Shown in pieces: positions 1-11,170 of a DNA stretch of 64,000 bases (position 1 is the stretch's first letter; every line of letters begins with the position of its first letter). The position numbers were made by a program, and so were the translations under genes. Source of the DNA: Achatina immaculata. Taxonomy: Eukaryota > Mollusca > Gastropoda > Stylommatophora > Achatinidae. The stretch spans positions 15,200,202-15,264,201 of the forward strand of contig CM019716.1 of the NCBI GenBank assembly GCA_009760885.1. The letters are read 5' to 3'. The notes under the pieces were generated by a model. It made no database searches. It was not told the DNA's origin and saw only the letters and a list, made by a program, of their open reading frames with translations.

Positions 1-2
1 TC

Positions 3-392
3 TGGGAAACGAAAACGATCACATTTCCCAAATCTATCCTCACTCTTCATGAGGGATTCACATACGAGTCCCGTAATGTGATATATGTCATCGTTTGCAA
101 AAGATGCAGGAAAACGTATATTGGTGAGACTGGCCTCAGATTAAGGGACCGCATGCAAAAACATCTCTACGACATCGCCCAGCATGCTTCGAAACCAGTC
201 CCAAATCATTTCAATGCCCCCAACCACAGAGGCAAATCTGATTTTCTGGTAACAGCCATCAATCAATGTCACGCAGATGACACAAGCCACCTGGCGCTTG
301 GAGAACCGCTGCGTTCAAAATTATGGGACGCTGGATCCATACGGGTTACACTCGCTGTTCAGCTACACTTAAATTCTCTTCAATCATCATAA
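3..392 (+). CDS. GIY-YIG endonuclease domain of Penelope-like element (partial)
   Basis: The frame is open from the window start to the stop after HLNSLQSS. The nuclease signature is clear: VIYVIVCKRC, then KTYIGETGLRLRDRMQKHL, that is the GIY and YIG halves, the RxxxH helix, and a later Asn (NHFN). In this family the domain nicks DNA to prime reverse transcription. The N-terminal RT lies outside the window. The right-arm copy of the same frame differs by only a few residues. It is the end of a dead 5'-truncated insertion, so a functional protein is unlikely. Confidence 0.85.
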   Translation, partial: WETKTITFPKSILTLHEGFTYESRNVIYVIVCKRCRKTYIGETGLRLRDRMQKHLYDIAQHASKPVPNHFNAPNHRGKSDFLVTAINQCHADDTSHLALGEPLRSKLWDAGSIRVTLAVQLHLNSLQSS

Positions 393-746
393 TACCTCTC
401 CACTAAGCTCCACTCCCTTCTTACTTGTCACACATAGTTCAAAACCTCCTCACAGCATCACTTTGCAACCCCTCTTCCTTAATCATCTATTTCAACTTCT
501 CCTGGCTAGGTCAACATTGTATCACTCTCCCTCCCCTCCCCGGTTCCCCATCCACCACCCCCAGTTACAACCCACCGACTACATATCACAGGTCTCCATT
601 TAAACAGTCTCCACGCTCTACTAAATCCATTCCTGACACACAGCGCCGGACAAGCCACATCCTACAATTTACAGCTAAGTACTCTATTTAATTTTTTAAA
701 ATAGTATTCATGTGAATCTATACTTTATCTCCTCTCTCTATTTCTT

Positions 747-788
747 CGTCCTGCATGTTTTTGTATGATTAAGGCTCACGCCGAAACG
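747..788 (+). ncRNA. Possible decayed hammerhead ribozyme in Penelope-like 3' region
   Basis: The stretch reads cgtc, a T-rich loop, tgatta, aggctcacgcc, then gaaacg. In hammerhead terms GGC-tcac-GCC is stem II, GAAA is the conserved core, and cgtc with acg could be a short stem III with cleavage after the C. The other core strand should be CTGATGA but reads atgatta, which loses the catalytic G. Penelope-like elements are known to carry minimal hammerheads, so a dead remnant is plausible. The mirror copy is at about 32154-32195. Confidence 0.35.
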
Positions 789-845
789 TCACAACTTTGT
801 AGTCGTTAAGTAATAAAGCTGCTCCTACTTTTTTCCTAGTTTATA

Positions 846-1000
846 CAAGGCGAAGATGGCTGCAAGACATCGTTGATGATCTGCAAATGGATGCATCAGC
901 AGGAGGCCATCTTGGTTACAACCGAGAGGCCTACAGGAGAGCTGTTAGGGAGACAAAGTTCGACAAAGTATATGCAAATGAATGAATGAATGAATGAGAA
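846..1000 (+). pseudogene. RTE-C LINE 3' end, left arm
   Basis: The frame reads RWLQDIVDDLQMDASAGGHLGYNREAYRRAV in pieces: the C-terminus of an RTE-like ORF. It then ends in a tandem aatg tail (973-998). The rest of the element lies on the far side of the Penelope insertion, outside the window. The same 3' end recurs at 31955, 37619, 38886, 42312 and 57313. Confidence 0.8.
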
Positions 1001-1070
1001 TAGGAGATTAACATAAAAAAAAACTAGTTTCTGTCTTGAAGACATTGTCACAGTACTTTCAGATATCGTT

Positions 1071-3247
1071 TACTTTTTGGGATTACAGTAGACTTCATAA
1101 TGAAAAAATGCTGCACAGGTAACACAGGTATTGACTGGGTACATGGGACCCAACTAGAAGATCTTGATTTTGCTGATGACATAACTCTTATCAGTAATAA
1201 TGTGAATTCCATGCAAAAAAAAACAGATAGCCTGTCTTCACTGGGTAGCAAAATAGGACTTGAAATTAACAAGGACAAAACAAAAATAATGAAAATTCCC
1301 ATCAATCAAAATGAAAAAATACAAATAGAAGGGACAGATATTGAAGAAGTCAATCAATTTGCATACCTTGGCAGCTACATAGACCAGGATGGTGACACTA
1401 GAAAGGAAGTTAGAATCAGAATTGCAAAAGCAGCATCAATCTTCAAGAATCTTGAGAACATATGGAATTCAAAAGTTATAAGCACAAAAACCAAGTTAAG
1501 ACTATTCAATTCAAACGTAATATCCACCCTCATTTATGCATGCGAAAGCTGGAAAACAACTAAAGAAATAGAAGGGAAGTTGGACTCTTTTGAAAACAAA
1601 TGCCTAAGGAAAATACTCAGCATCAAGTGGAATGAATTCAAGAACAATGCAGAGATAAGACAGATGACTGAACAACTACCAGTCTCATGGGTGATCAGGA
1701 AAAGGAGATGGACATATGTTGGTTACTTGATGAGATGAAATGATCAGAGAATCCCAAAACAAGCTATCAAGTGAAACACAACAGGCCAAAGAAAAAGAGG
1801 CAGACGGCGTGAAACTCTGAAGAGGACATTATTAAGAGAGGTTAAATTCTCTCTCTCTCTGAACCTTAAGTGCCCAGGGCACATGGGGCTTCCGCAAGGG
1901 TTTTCCACAAATGCCTGTCCTTCGCCTTTTTTTCTGCTCTTGCCTAGGTGAGCCCTCTATTGCTCAACATCATTTCTGTTGTTCTTCTCCATGTCTCTTT
2001 TGGTCTACCCTTACTTCTGTTCCCCTGTGGTGTCCATCTTAGTGCTATTTTTGGTAGTGAGTTGTCAGTCGTTCGGAGCACATGTCCCAACCATCGCCAG
2101 CGTCTTTCCTCAATAATTGTTGTCAGTGGTTTCATCTGCATTTCTGCTAATAAGATGTTATTTGTTATGGTGTTTGGCCAAAATATTTTTCTAATTCTTC
2201 GTAAACATTTAGTCTGGAAAGAATTTAACTTGTTTTCTATGGTTTTGGTGATTTTCCAGCATTCACTTCCATAGAGTAGTACACTTAGAACATTACTCTT
2301 AAATATCCTGATTTTCATATTTATGCTTAGCTTTTTTGATTTCCATATAGTCTGCAGCATTGCAAAAGCCTGGTTTGCTCTAGTAAGTCTGCTGTTGATG
2401 TCCTCTGTGCTGTCTCCATTTTCTACTACTCTGCTGCCAAGGTATACAAATTCGTTGACCTCCTCCACTAACTTGTTATCTACTCTGAGTACATTTCTGT
2501 TGTTCACATTTTGTTTCATTAACTTTGTCTTTCCTACGTTGATCTTTAGTCCTATGTTATTTGCATTCTGAGTTAGCTTGTTTATTTTCTCTTGCATATC
2601 TTTGTGACTGCTTGATAATAGACAAATGTCGTCCGCAAAGTCAAGGTCCTCCAGCACTGTGTTAAGGGTCCATTGTAATCCTCTGCGTTTGTCTGATGTT
2701 GCCTCCTTCATTAACCAGTCTACTGCCAAGATAAATAATGTTGGTGATAGTACACATCCCTAATCCTGCCTGCTCTTTCCGAAGTTTTTCCTCAAGTGTT
2801 GGTACAATTCTGTTGATGATTATTCTGCAAAATACTTTACTGGTGAGTGGCAGTAGGGTAATACCTCTCCAGTTCCCGCAATCTCTGAGGTCACCCTTCT
2901 TTGGTAGTTTTACTATAAGCCCAGTTTTCCACTCCTCTGGGGCTTTTTCTAGATCCCACATTTGTTGTAATATCCGGCAAAGTTGTTTTGGTGTTTCTGT
3001 TTCTTCTGCTTTCAACATCTCAGCAGTCACTTCATCTTCACCTGGTGCCCTGTCTGATTTTAGCTTCTTTATCGCCTCCTTTACTTCATTTATTGTTATT
3101 GGTCCTGTATTGAGGCCAAATTAACAGGCGTAAAATCCTTTGATGAGGTTGAAAGACTCGCCGAAGACAGGAAAAATTGGCGAACTACTTTGCGAGCCCT
3201 ATGTGACGTTTAACGGCACGGGAAGGATATAAGATATAAGATATAAG
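1071..3247 (+). pseudogene. RTE-A LINE, left arm, interrupted by RTE-B
   Basis: RT from just before the active site: LEDLDFADDITLI (FADD box, codons near 1155-1195), then NKDKTKIMKI, VNQFAYLGSYI, ENIWNSKVISTKTKLRLFNSNV and LRKILSIKWNEF, up to 1837. The ORF resumes after the RTE-B insertion at 3112 and ends LRALCDV at about 3211. The tail is ataagatataagatataag (3223-3247), then the target duplication aatagcaacataa at 3248. The 5' end and its duplication were lost in a left-arm deletion of about 515 bp near 1070. A stop at 1736 (MR then tga) and others make it dead. Confidence 0.85.
1849..3111 (-). pseudogene. RTE-B LINE nested in RTE-A, left arm
   Basis: Antisense to its host element. Flanks gaggttaaatt (1838-1848) and gaggccaaatt (3112-3122) are the remains of an 11-bp duplication. 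Minus-strand frames give KQLCRILQQMWDLEKAPEEWKTGL and LPKKGDLRDCGNWRGITLL, then FADDICLLS and the thumb to KGRPKETWRRTTE. About 265 bp, including the KAFDSVNR and TGVKQGC blocks, has been deleted near 2760. The right arm retains it. Confidence 0.85.
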
Positions 3248-3260
3248 AATAGCAACATAA

Positions 3261-4493
3261 CTGAAAAATTTATGATTCACGATATCCACAGTGAGGAAGA
3301 TTATTCACATTTTATCACAGGCTTCACTTCATTTTTTAAAAAAATGTCCCCTTCTCTTTCCGGACAATATTCACTTCATCTGGCACTTACAAATATCACT
3401 TTATGACAATTAAAACTACTTTTCGTGAAAAGACAAGAAATTTGGAAACAAGAAGAAAACAAAACCTGGAAATAATAAACGAGTATTCTCTGTTATTTAG
3501 AAAAAAAAGGAAGAGTGTGTAACTCTGTATCATTTTGTTTACTACAGATAAGAACTTGTAATAGTTCTCTACACTATAAAACTGCAAGCTAGGGGGTAGA
3601 AGACAAAAGGGAAATCACTGATAAATTATAGCTAACAAACCTTTGTACTTCTCATCGTATGTTAGTTCTCCCCCTTTATGGGCCACGTTGCTGTGTAGGT
3701 TAAAATTTGTTACCAATAATACATTCTCTTTTTTTTAGATTTATATTTTATTTTCTTCTTTCTCTAGATATTTTTTTTTCTGATTGATAAGAATCAGATG
3801 AAATTCTGTAACTTTGTGCAGTAAAGTTACCTACGTATACTAAGTCAGCAGAAAAGTTTACTGGTGTTAACATGTTACACTTCCACTGTCTTTAAAATAG
3901 ACACTCAGTGCTGCGTTTTCTGTTAAAAACACCCCGGTCTTTTCGTACTAAGAAACTTGAAATATAGTTACACTTAATAAACCAGGCCTTGGATGGAGAA
4001 AATAACATCACGGCCCGTGAATATAGTCTCACTTTGTCACTTGTAACCCGCAGACTATTAGCTTCATCTTACCGTAATAGTTTTTCTGTGATCAGGTATG
4101 GCCCTAAAACAGGAATGATATGTGACCCATGACCGACTGAAATTATAAACATTTTGAAATACTACAAAAATGTAAGCCGTACCAAAGGAAGCCGTACCAC
4201 AGGAAGCCGTATGCGCTGTACCAGTTACTGCTGAGCCAGTGAAGAGGATCAGTGTGCTAAAATGTAACCCAAACAGGAAGTCCTGACACGACAAACACTT
4301 ATCAAGTAATCTAGTAAATGTGTTTTCATTGGATTATGACAATTCTTCAAAATATGTGAATTTGTGGAGTTATTTCATAAAACTGAGGTAAGACATTCTT
4401 CCTCTGAGTTCATAGTGGTCACCATTTTTCACCACCATTTTTTGATAGGCCGCGCGGTCTGCCCAGTGTCAGCCAAAATCTTTTATTTGTTTA
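3261..4493 (+). other. Non-coding block Y, left arm
   Basis: About 1.2 kb between RTE-A and the 46-bp array with no recognisable gene. The first 460 bp (to about 3720) has a diverged paralogue at 50425-50885. The mirror copy is at about 27713-28926. Confidence 0.7.
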
Positions 4494-4915
4494 ATCTGGA
4501 CATTATGCAACAATGATAGAATGTGGGACAGAAGGTTTAATCTGAACATTATACAGCAATGATAGAATGTGGGACAGAAGGTTTAATCTGGACATTATAC
4601 AACAATGATAGAATGCGGGACAGAAGGTTTAATATGGACGTTAGGCAACAATGATATAATGCGGGACAGAAGGTTTAGTCTGGAAATTATGTAACAATGA
4701 TATAATGCGGGACAAAAGGTTTAATCTGGACGTTATGCAACAATGATATAATGCGGGACAGAATGTTTAATCTGGCCATTATGCAACAATGATAAAATGT
4801 AGGACAGAATGTTTAATCTGGACATTATGCAACAATGATAGAATGTGTGCCAGAAAGTTTAATCTGGACGTTATGCAACAACGATAGAATGCAGAACAGA
4901 AGGTTTAATCTGTGA
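4494..4915 (+). repeat. 46-bp tandem array upstream of CR1-like ORF1, left arm
   Basis: About nine imperfect copies of a 46-bp unit typified by aatctggacattatgcaaca followed by atgatagaatgcgggacaga and aggttt. The array ends about 190 bp before the first ORF1 coding. Its position suggests it is the element's 5' UTR, comparable to promoter monomers known in some mammalian L1s. That role is inference. Confidence 0.85.
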
Positions 4916-5103
4916 GGTGACGAACAAGCCCAGCCGGCGGGATGTCTCCGGTCCACCACAACAAAGAACTATAGCCTAAACAAACGCAAAGCCGTGGGAA
5001 CAAAGCTAAAGAAACACAGTATTCCACCAGGCTTAACAATAAAATACACCAACGAGGGACAATGTGTCGTTGTGACATGTCACAACACACCTCGTAAGAG
5101 TCC

Positions 5104-6917
5104 TTGAGGATCCTTCCTCTTAGGAAGGGCTATCAAGCAGAAAGAGAGGAGAAGTATAACAAGCAAGGCGCTAATGTTGAGGACATCATAAAAACACCAG
5201 TCCTCACAGTTCATCTTTACCACACGAAGAACAACGTGATGGTACAAGGTGACACCGAAGCCATTGAATCCTGGCTAACAAAACAGTTTATGGAGCTGCA
5301 AGAAGGTAACATAAACACAGTCAAGGAAGTGATGGCCAGTCAGCTCCCTCAAGCAGATAACCCAGATGAGCTAAACACATTAATTACAAACATGGCTGAA
5401 AGATTTGCAAGTCGTGCAAAGATGTCTATTGGCACTGTCGGCGATAGAATGGAAATCATGACAGTAGAAGAGTCTGTGGCAGAAAACGTTGTTATTATCA
5501 CCAGCAAAGAAGCCTCCAGCAAACATGAATCACTATGCAGAAGAACCAATGATCCCAGATACTGCTGGAGAACAAGGAGCAACAGCTTCTACTGAGAAAC
5601 CTCCACTACCTTACCTTCAGACACTTTCAGTCATAAAGACAACCCAGCTAACAGTTTTAGCGAAACTGATATAATAACGGAACCAAACTCTGAAAAATGT
5701 TTGGAGAACAATGTACCTAGACTTAGTGAGACTGTCAGTTCTCATCAAGCTGTTGGTACAGGTACGAAATCACTTACTTGTCTCTGTGGCCATGGCTTCA
5801 CAGAAGCTATTAAAGACTTCGTGAAAATACTCATCAGTGACATGAAATCGGAAGTTTTAAAGTCACTCAGTACGGAGGATGGCAGTATCAAAAAAGAGGT
5901 TGAACAGCTGAGAGAAGAAAATACCAAGCTGAAGCTGCTCATTGAATCAGCGAACAGCGAAAACCGCAGTAGTAGAAAACTACACAAAAACAACCAGACA
6001 GAAACTGGTAGTCACAGTCAGTCAGTGGCTGCTAGTCACACAAATCTCAACATGAAGCCGAACGCTCACCCATCGTCGCCAGCCAGTGTAAACAAACTTC
6101 AGCAGAAAAACGACCAGCAAAAACAGAGTGAAGTCAGTGATTCTTTATGAGGTGAGCAAGACCAGCATATCACAAAATACGAGTACCCCATCGAGGTCCA
6201 GATCACCAACAGATTTGACGCTCTACAACAAATCTCTGTACCAGATACTCAGCAGACAGACAGGACGCAACAATCACCTCAGTCAAACAGCGCATCCCAC
6301 CTCCAGTCACGATGTAACAACGTGAACGAAATACGCAGCAAATTCCCATTCACAAAATCACGGACAGCACAACACATTTAATAATTGGGGATTCTCTGAT
6401 AAAGGGCGTATATGGCGAGTGGATGTCCATAGCAGACGAAGCGACTGTCTCAGAAGTTTCAGTACCGGGAGCTGGTATTGCGAAAATAACGCAAACACTG
6501 AGAAGTTTTAATACAGATCAGGGCATGAGGAAAATCTCCGTACATGTTGGCATAAATGACAGCATGAATGGCCAGAACATCAGACGTTCCGACATGCAGG
6601 CTTTGACTTCCGCCATCAAGGAAAAGTATCCGACTGCAGCCATCTTCCTATCTTCCATCATTCCACCCTGGTCCGGTCCTGGACGCCGCCTGGTAGACAT
6701 CAACAACAAGGCGCTTCAGTCATACTGTAGTGGTAACAACATTGTCTTCATAAACCACACTGTGTTCTTCATCTCAGCCTCTGGTGCCCCGAAGAAACGG
6801 ATGTACGGGGACCACATACATACATCAAAACTTGGTACCAGCATCCTTGCCAAAAATCTAAAGTTTCCAGAACGTAAGCTACAGAAAGACGTAGTACAGT
6901 TGGATGTCCACAAATAA
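5104..6917 (+). pseudogene. CR1-like ORF1: coiled coil and SGNH hydrolase, left arm
   Basis: Four consecutive frames, each shifted. First (5104-5595): TVHLYHTKNNVMVQGDTEAI with WLTKQF, an N-terminal block seen in CR1/L2-type ORF1. Second (5701-6150): a coiled coil with heptad-like KKEVEQLREENTKLKLLIE. Third: a linker to about 6325. Fourth (open from about 6378): an SGNH-fold hydrolase with LIIGDSLIKG (nucleophile Ser), the HVGINDS block, and DHIHTSKLG with the Asp-x-x-His pair. Such esterase domains are known in CR1-type ORF1 proteins, which bind RNA in the retrotransposition particle. The hydrolase motifs are intact but the frame is broken in three places. The ORF1 tail probably continues past 7884. 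Confidence 0.8.
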
Positions 6918-7198
6918 CACCACATCCAGCAAACAAACACAAAAAACCACACAAAGCCAGCTCTACTCTGAGCACTAAAACCATAGGGACCTCCAAATCT
7001 GCACCACCTGTTCCACAGCAAACCACCGACTATGACACAATGTTCCACCCTTATCCTCACGTCAGCCTCAGACTGTCAGACGAGCTGATACGAGCGTCAA
7101 CAACGTCAGGGTTCTTCCACAGTCGCGCAGTTCATTGGAAGGCTTCAACACACAAGCAAGTTCCATGCAACATTCTCAAAGAAATCTGGAGCTGCAGT

Positions 7199-7875
7199 CT
7201 TATCTTATATCTTATATCCTTGCCGTGCCATTAAACGTCACATAGGGCTCGCAAGGTAGTTCGCCAATTTTTTCTGTCTTCGGCGAGTCGTTAAGCCTCA
7301 TCAAAGGATTTTATGCCTGTTAATTTGGCCTCTCTTAACAATATCATCTTCAGAGTTTCACGCGGTCTGGCTCTTTTTCTTTGGCCTGTTGTGTTCCATT
7401 TGATAGCTTGTTTTGGGATTCTCTGATCGTTTCTTCTCATCACATGACCGTCATATGTACATCTCCTTTTCCTGATCACCCATGAGACTGGTAGTTGTTC
7501 AGTCATTTGTCTTATCTCTGCATTGTTATTGAATTCGTTCCACTTGATGCCGAGTATTTCCCTCAGGCATTTGCTTTCAAAAGAGTCCAACTTCCCTTCT
7601 ATTTCTTTAGTTGTTTTCCAGCTTTCGCATGCATAAATGAGGGTGGATATTACATTTGAATTGAATAGTCTTAACTTGGTTTTTGTGCTTATAACTTTTG
7701 AATTCCATATGTTTTTCAAGATTCTTGAAGATCGATGCTGCTTTTGCAATTCTAATTCTAACTTCCTTTCCATCCTGATCTATGTAGCTGCCAAGGTATG
7801 CAAATTGATGGACTTCTTCAATATCTGTCCCTTCTACGTGTATTTTTCCATTTGGATTATTGAGAATTAATCAAA
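7199..7875 (-). pseudogene. RTE-A fragment inserted in CR1-like element, left arm
   Basis: A 5'-truncated antisense RTE-A copy flanked by agctgcagt at 7190-7198 and 7876-7884, a 9-bp duplication. Minus-strand coding runs from IWIIENPNG-like sequence and QFAYLGSYIDQDG-related codons (frameshifted, with a short deletion) through LKNIWNSKVISTKTKLRLFNSNV and CLREILGIKWNEF to IKSFDEA, where a stop replaces the usual EVERL. Its 3' tail is the cttatatcttatatcc run. The insertion splits the 3' part of CR1-like ORF1. Confidence 0.85.
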
Positions 7876-8382
7876 AGCTGCAGTATTTGTTGGAATTTAG
7901 CCCTGCAGCATTGAGACATGCCTATATGTTATCTCTGCATAATTCTCATGACATGGCACCTTACAGACACCACGTGCCTTACACTGATGGCAATATCATC
8001 CTGATCCATTACAAACTGAAACCTTGAACCCGCAATGTAAAAAATGAATTATTACTCAGCAGGACATAGTGACTGATATCTTTTTTCTTAAGTTTATTTA
8101 GAATTATTTACGTTTTATTATTGCATTTTATTTATTGTCCCTTTTCTTTTGTACCCATTTTTCTAATTCTTGTTAACTTTCTATAGGTCCTTGCACTTTG
8201 TGAGTTGTATCTGTTTGTGTGTGAGAACTATATACTTAATTACTCCACTTGTTAGTGAATTCGCATATTTCAGAGTTTTTTCAGAGTGTGTCTATGTGTA
8301 GTACTTAAAAGTTACTTACTTCAGTATTAAGTATCATAATAGGAATTACTTTCAAACCAATAACAGCAGACAGGAAAATAAA

Positions 8383-11170
8383 ATGACCCTACCTACAGAA
8401 AAATGGTTACATAAAGAAGGACTTCGAATAGGCCGTCTGAATGTATATCACCTATTAGGTAAAATTCCTGAAGGAATACACATATTAAATAAATATTTCC
8501 ACATTTTTGGCTTCTCTGAAAGCCTTTTAAGTAGGAACATAACCGATGAAGATAGTAGAATTAACGGTTTTAACCTGATCCTGCGTGACCCAACTAGAAA
8601 ACTAGAAACAGGTCTAGTAATGTATGTCTCCACAACTATCCAGTTTAGTCGTAGAGAAGACCTAGAATCATCAGAGGTAGAGTGTATTTGGGCGGAAGTT
8701 AAATTGCCAAACCAGAGTCCATTAGTTACTGGACTTTTGTACCGTAATCCAAATGCATCATCCCTGTGCTATGATCACGTCACAGCTAAGATGGCTGAGA
8801 GGTTTCAACTTTTAAGTTCAAAGATATTATCATTCTTGGAGATTTCAACATACACCTAACACAATCAAATCCAACTTGGAGCAATATTATACTATCCTAT
8901 AATTTTTGCCAAATTGTCACAAAATCTACTAGAGTAACAGAAGTATCATCCACATTATTAGATCATACATATGTAGCCCACCCAGGAAACATCATTGAAT
9001 GTAACATCCCTCATACTTCGTTAAGTAATCATTACCCAGTCTGCTGTACGTGGACAAGAAAAGGGTATAAACCTCCTAAACACAATCACACCAGCATGAA
9101 ATTTAGAAGCTTCAGAAAATTTAAGTTAGAATTACTCCTTAATGATTTGCAAGAATCTTCACTTACACATGTGTACCAACTAACTGACCCTGATGAGGCA
9201 GTAGAATATTGGCTAAAGATCTTCAGAGATATATTAGACAAACATGTCCCCATGAAAGATGTGAGAGTAAAACACCAGATGAAGTCACCTTGGATAACAC
9301 CTAAAATATTACAATCCATGAGAGAACGTGACCGGACGCACAAAATCAAGGACTTTAGGACTTACCGTTCACTCAGAAACAAAGTTCAAGACAAGAGAAA
9401 AAACATTACTTTAGGAATCTAGTACAGAATAAATCAGACAGTAAATCAATTTGGAAAGACATAAATACCATATGAAATAAAAGAAAAGAATTTGATTCTC
9501 AAGCCATCAATCGTGCATACACTAGCGCACATATCAGTACACATTTCAGAGAAGAAATCAACGTTCTTAAATCATCAATATCAGCTCCTGCATGCGAATT
9601 ACTTGAACTACAAACATTCCTGGACAGCGGATGTACTGATTTTAAACAGTTACACATTCCATTCTTAACACTCAGTGAAGTTCACAGTTATCTCTTAACC
9701 TTAAAAAACAACAATACAGCTGGGCTTGATGGTATTAGTAATAAGATCTGACGTTATGCTGCACCTGTCATTTCACATACACTAAAATATTTTTACAACC
9801 AGTGCATTGCAAAATGTTATTTCCCTGAGGCTTTTAAAACTGCTAAGGTGTATCCTCGCTTTAAATTTGTCTCATCCAACAATCTTACCATCCATAGACC
9901 AATACCCATATTACCGTCTTATCAAAACCACTCGAAAAACACATACACAAAATAACTCTACGACACATGCAAGAGAACAGTTTACTCATAGACAGCCAGT
10001 CAGGTTTTAGACCTTATCATTCCTGCCACACAGCTCTTACCAAAATGACAGAAAACTGGTTAGTAAACATAAAAGACGACATACTATGTAGTGCCATCTT
10101 TGTCGACTTTAAAAAGGCATTAGATATGATTGACCATGATATTCTTGTAAGAAAATAAAGACTTCTAAATTGCACCCAGACCTAATAAAATTAATTGTAT
10201 CATTTCTTTCAGACAGACAACAGGTAGTATTCTTCAACAATTCTCTATCAATTTCTGCTATAGTTGACATTGGTGTTCCGCAAGGTTCTATTCTAGGCCC
10301 GTTTCTCTTTGCTATTTATATCAATGATCTTCCACTTCATCTTAAACACTCTTCTTGTGACCTTTTTGTCGATGATTGCATCATCACACCAGTGACTACG
10401 ATTGTGTTAATCTAGACTCAGCTCTTCAGGTCGAGTTATACAATTTATAAAAACAATGGCATGATTATAAATACCGATAAAACAAAATCAATGCTCATAA
10501 AAACAAGACAGAAATTACAAAACATGACATAAACAACACTTTGGCTCTGTACTGAAACATCACAGGTAGAAAACGTTAATGAGCACAAAACACAAGGCCT
10601 TATTATTGACCAACATCTGACCTGGAACTCTCATGTGGAAGGTCTAACAAAACTCATAGCACAAAAAGTATACCAGTTAGCCAAAATTAAACACTTCATC
10701 GATCAAGACATAAGGAAGACATAATCACACATGCAAACACATTTAGACTATTGCTCAACCGTCTGGGATGGTTGCTCAATGTCAAATACAAAGAGGCTTT
10801 GCTCTCTCCAAAAGCGAGCAGTAAAGCTTATTAGTGACAAAGATCAAGCACAAACAACTAACCATCACAAACGTATCAAAATACTGTCTTTTAAGAGCAG
10901 GTTCTCTTCAACAAAGCCAAGTTAGTGCATCAGATTCTTTCATGGCACTTATGTATGGAACCTGTTTACATTTAGGCCAAAGTGCAGCCACCGCTTGAAC
11001 AACATATGTCTTCCAAAACCTAGACTTGATCTTTACAAGAAAAGCTTTAGTTATTCTGTTGCTCATCTTTGGATATCCTCCCATCCTGTATAAAAAATAT
11101 AAATGATACTCCTTTCTACAACTACAAACTTTCCCAATATCTATTTGATGTCGACTACATGCCTCCATGA
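8383..11170 (+). pseudogene. CR1-like ORF2: endonuclease and reverse transcriptase, left arm
   Basis: The apurinic-type endonuclease begins GLRIGRLNVYHLLGKI and FGFSESLLSR. After a frameshift near 8850 come IILGDFNIHL and SNHYPV (usually SDHxP). The RT follows in pieces: NNNTAGLDGISNKI then a stop at 9749, SQSGFRPYHSCHTALTKM, FVDFKKALDMIDHDIL, GVPQGSILGPFLFAIYINDL, then FVDD (10364-10375). The C-terminal blocks MQTHLDYCSTVWDGCS, LQKRAVKLI and CLPKPRLDLYKKSFSYS are characteristic of CR1/L2. It would nick DNA and copy its RNA in place. At least six frame breaks make it dead. The endonuclease half is mirrored at 22325-23713. Confidence 0.9.

Larger units (their letters stand above)
1..845 (+). 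mobile_element. Penelope-like element, left-arm copy (3' part)
   Basis: The end of a Penelope-like retroelement cut by the window edge: GIY-YIG endonuclease coding (3-392), then about 450 bp of 3' non-coding sequence with a possible hammerhead remnant (747-788), ending in gctgctcctacttttttcctagtttata. The element stops where RTE-C sequence begins at 846 (caaggcgaagatgg). The right-arm copy is longer. Confidence 0.85.

Noticed and set aside
1048..1305. Minus-strand frame of 85 codons, and similar antisense frames over RTE-A and RTE-B
   Set aside because: They are shadows of the RT coding strand, which carries recognisable motifs.
4064..4294. 76-codon frame mirrored in both arms as a possible gene
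   Set aside because: It is short, with no motif. Conservation between arms only reflects the recent duplication.
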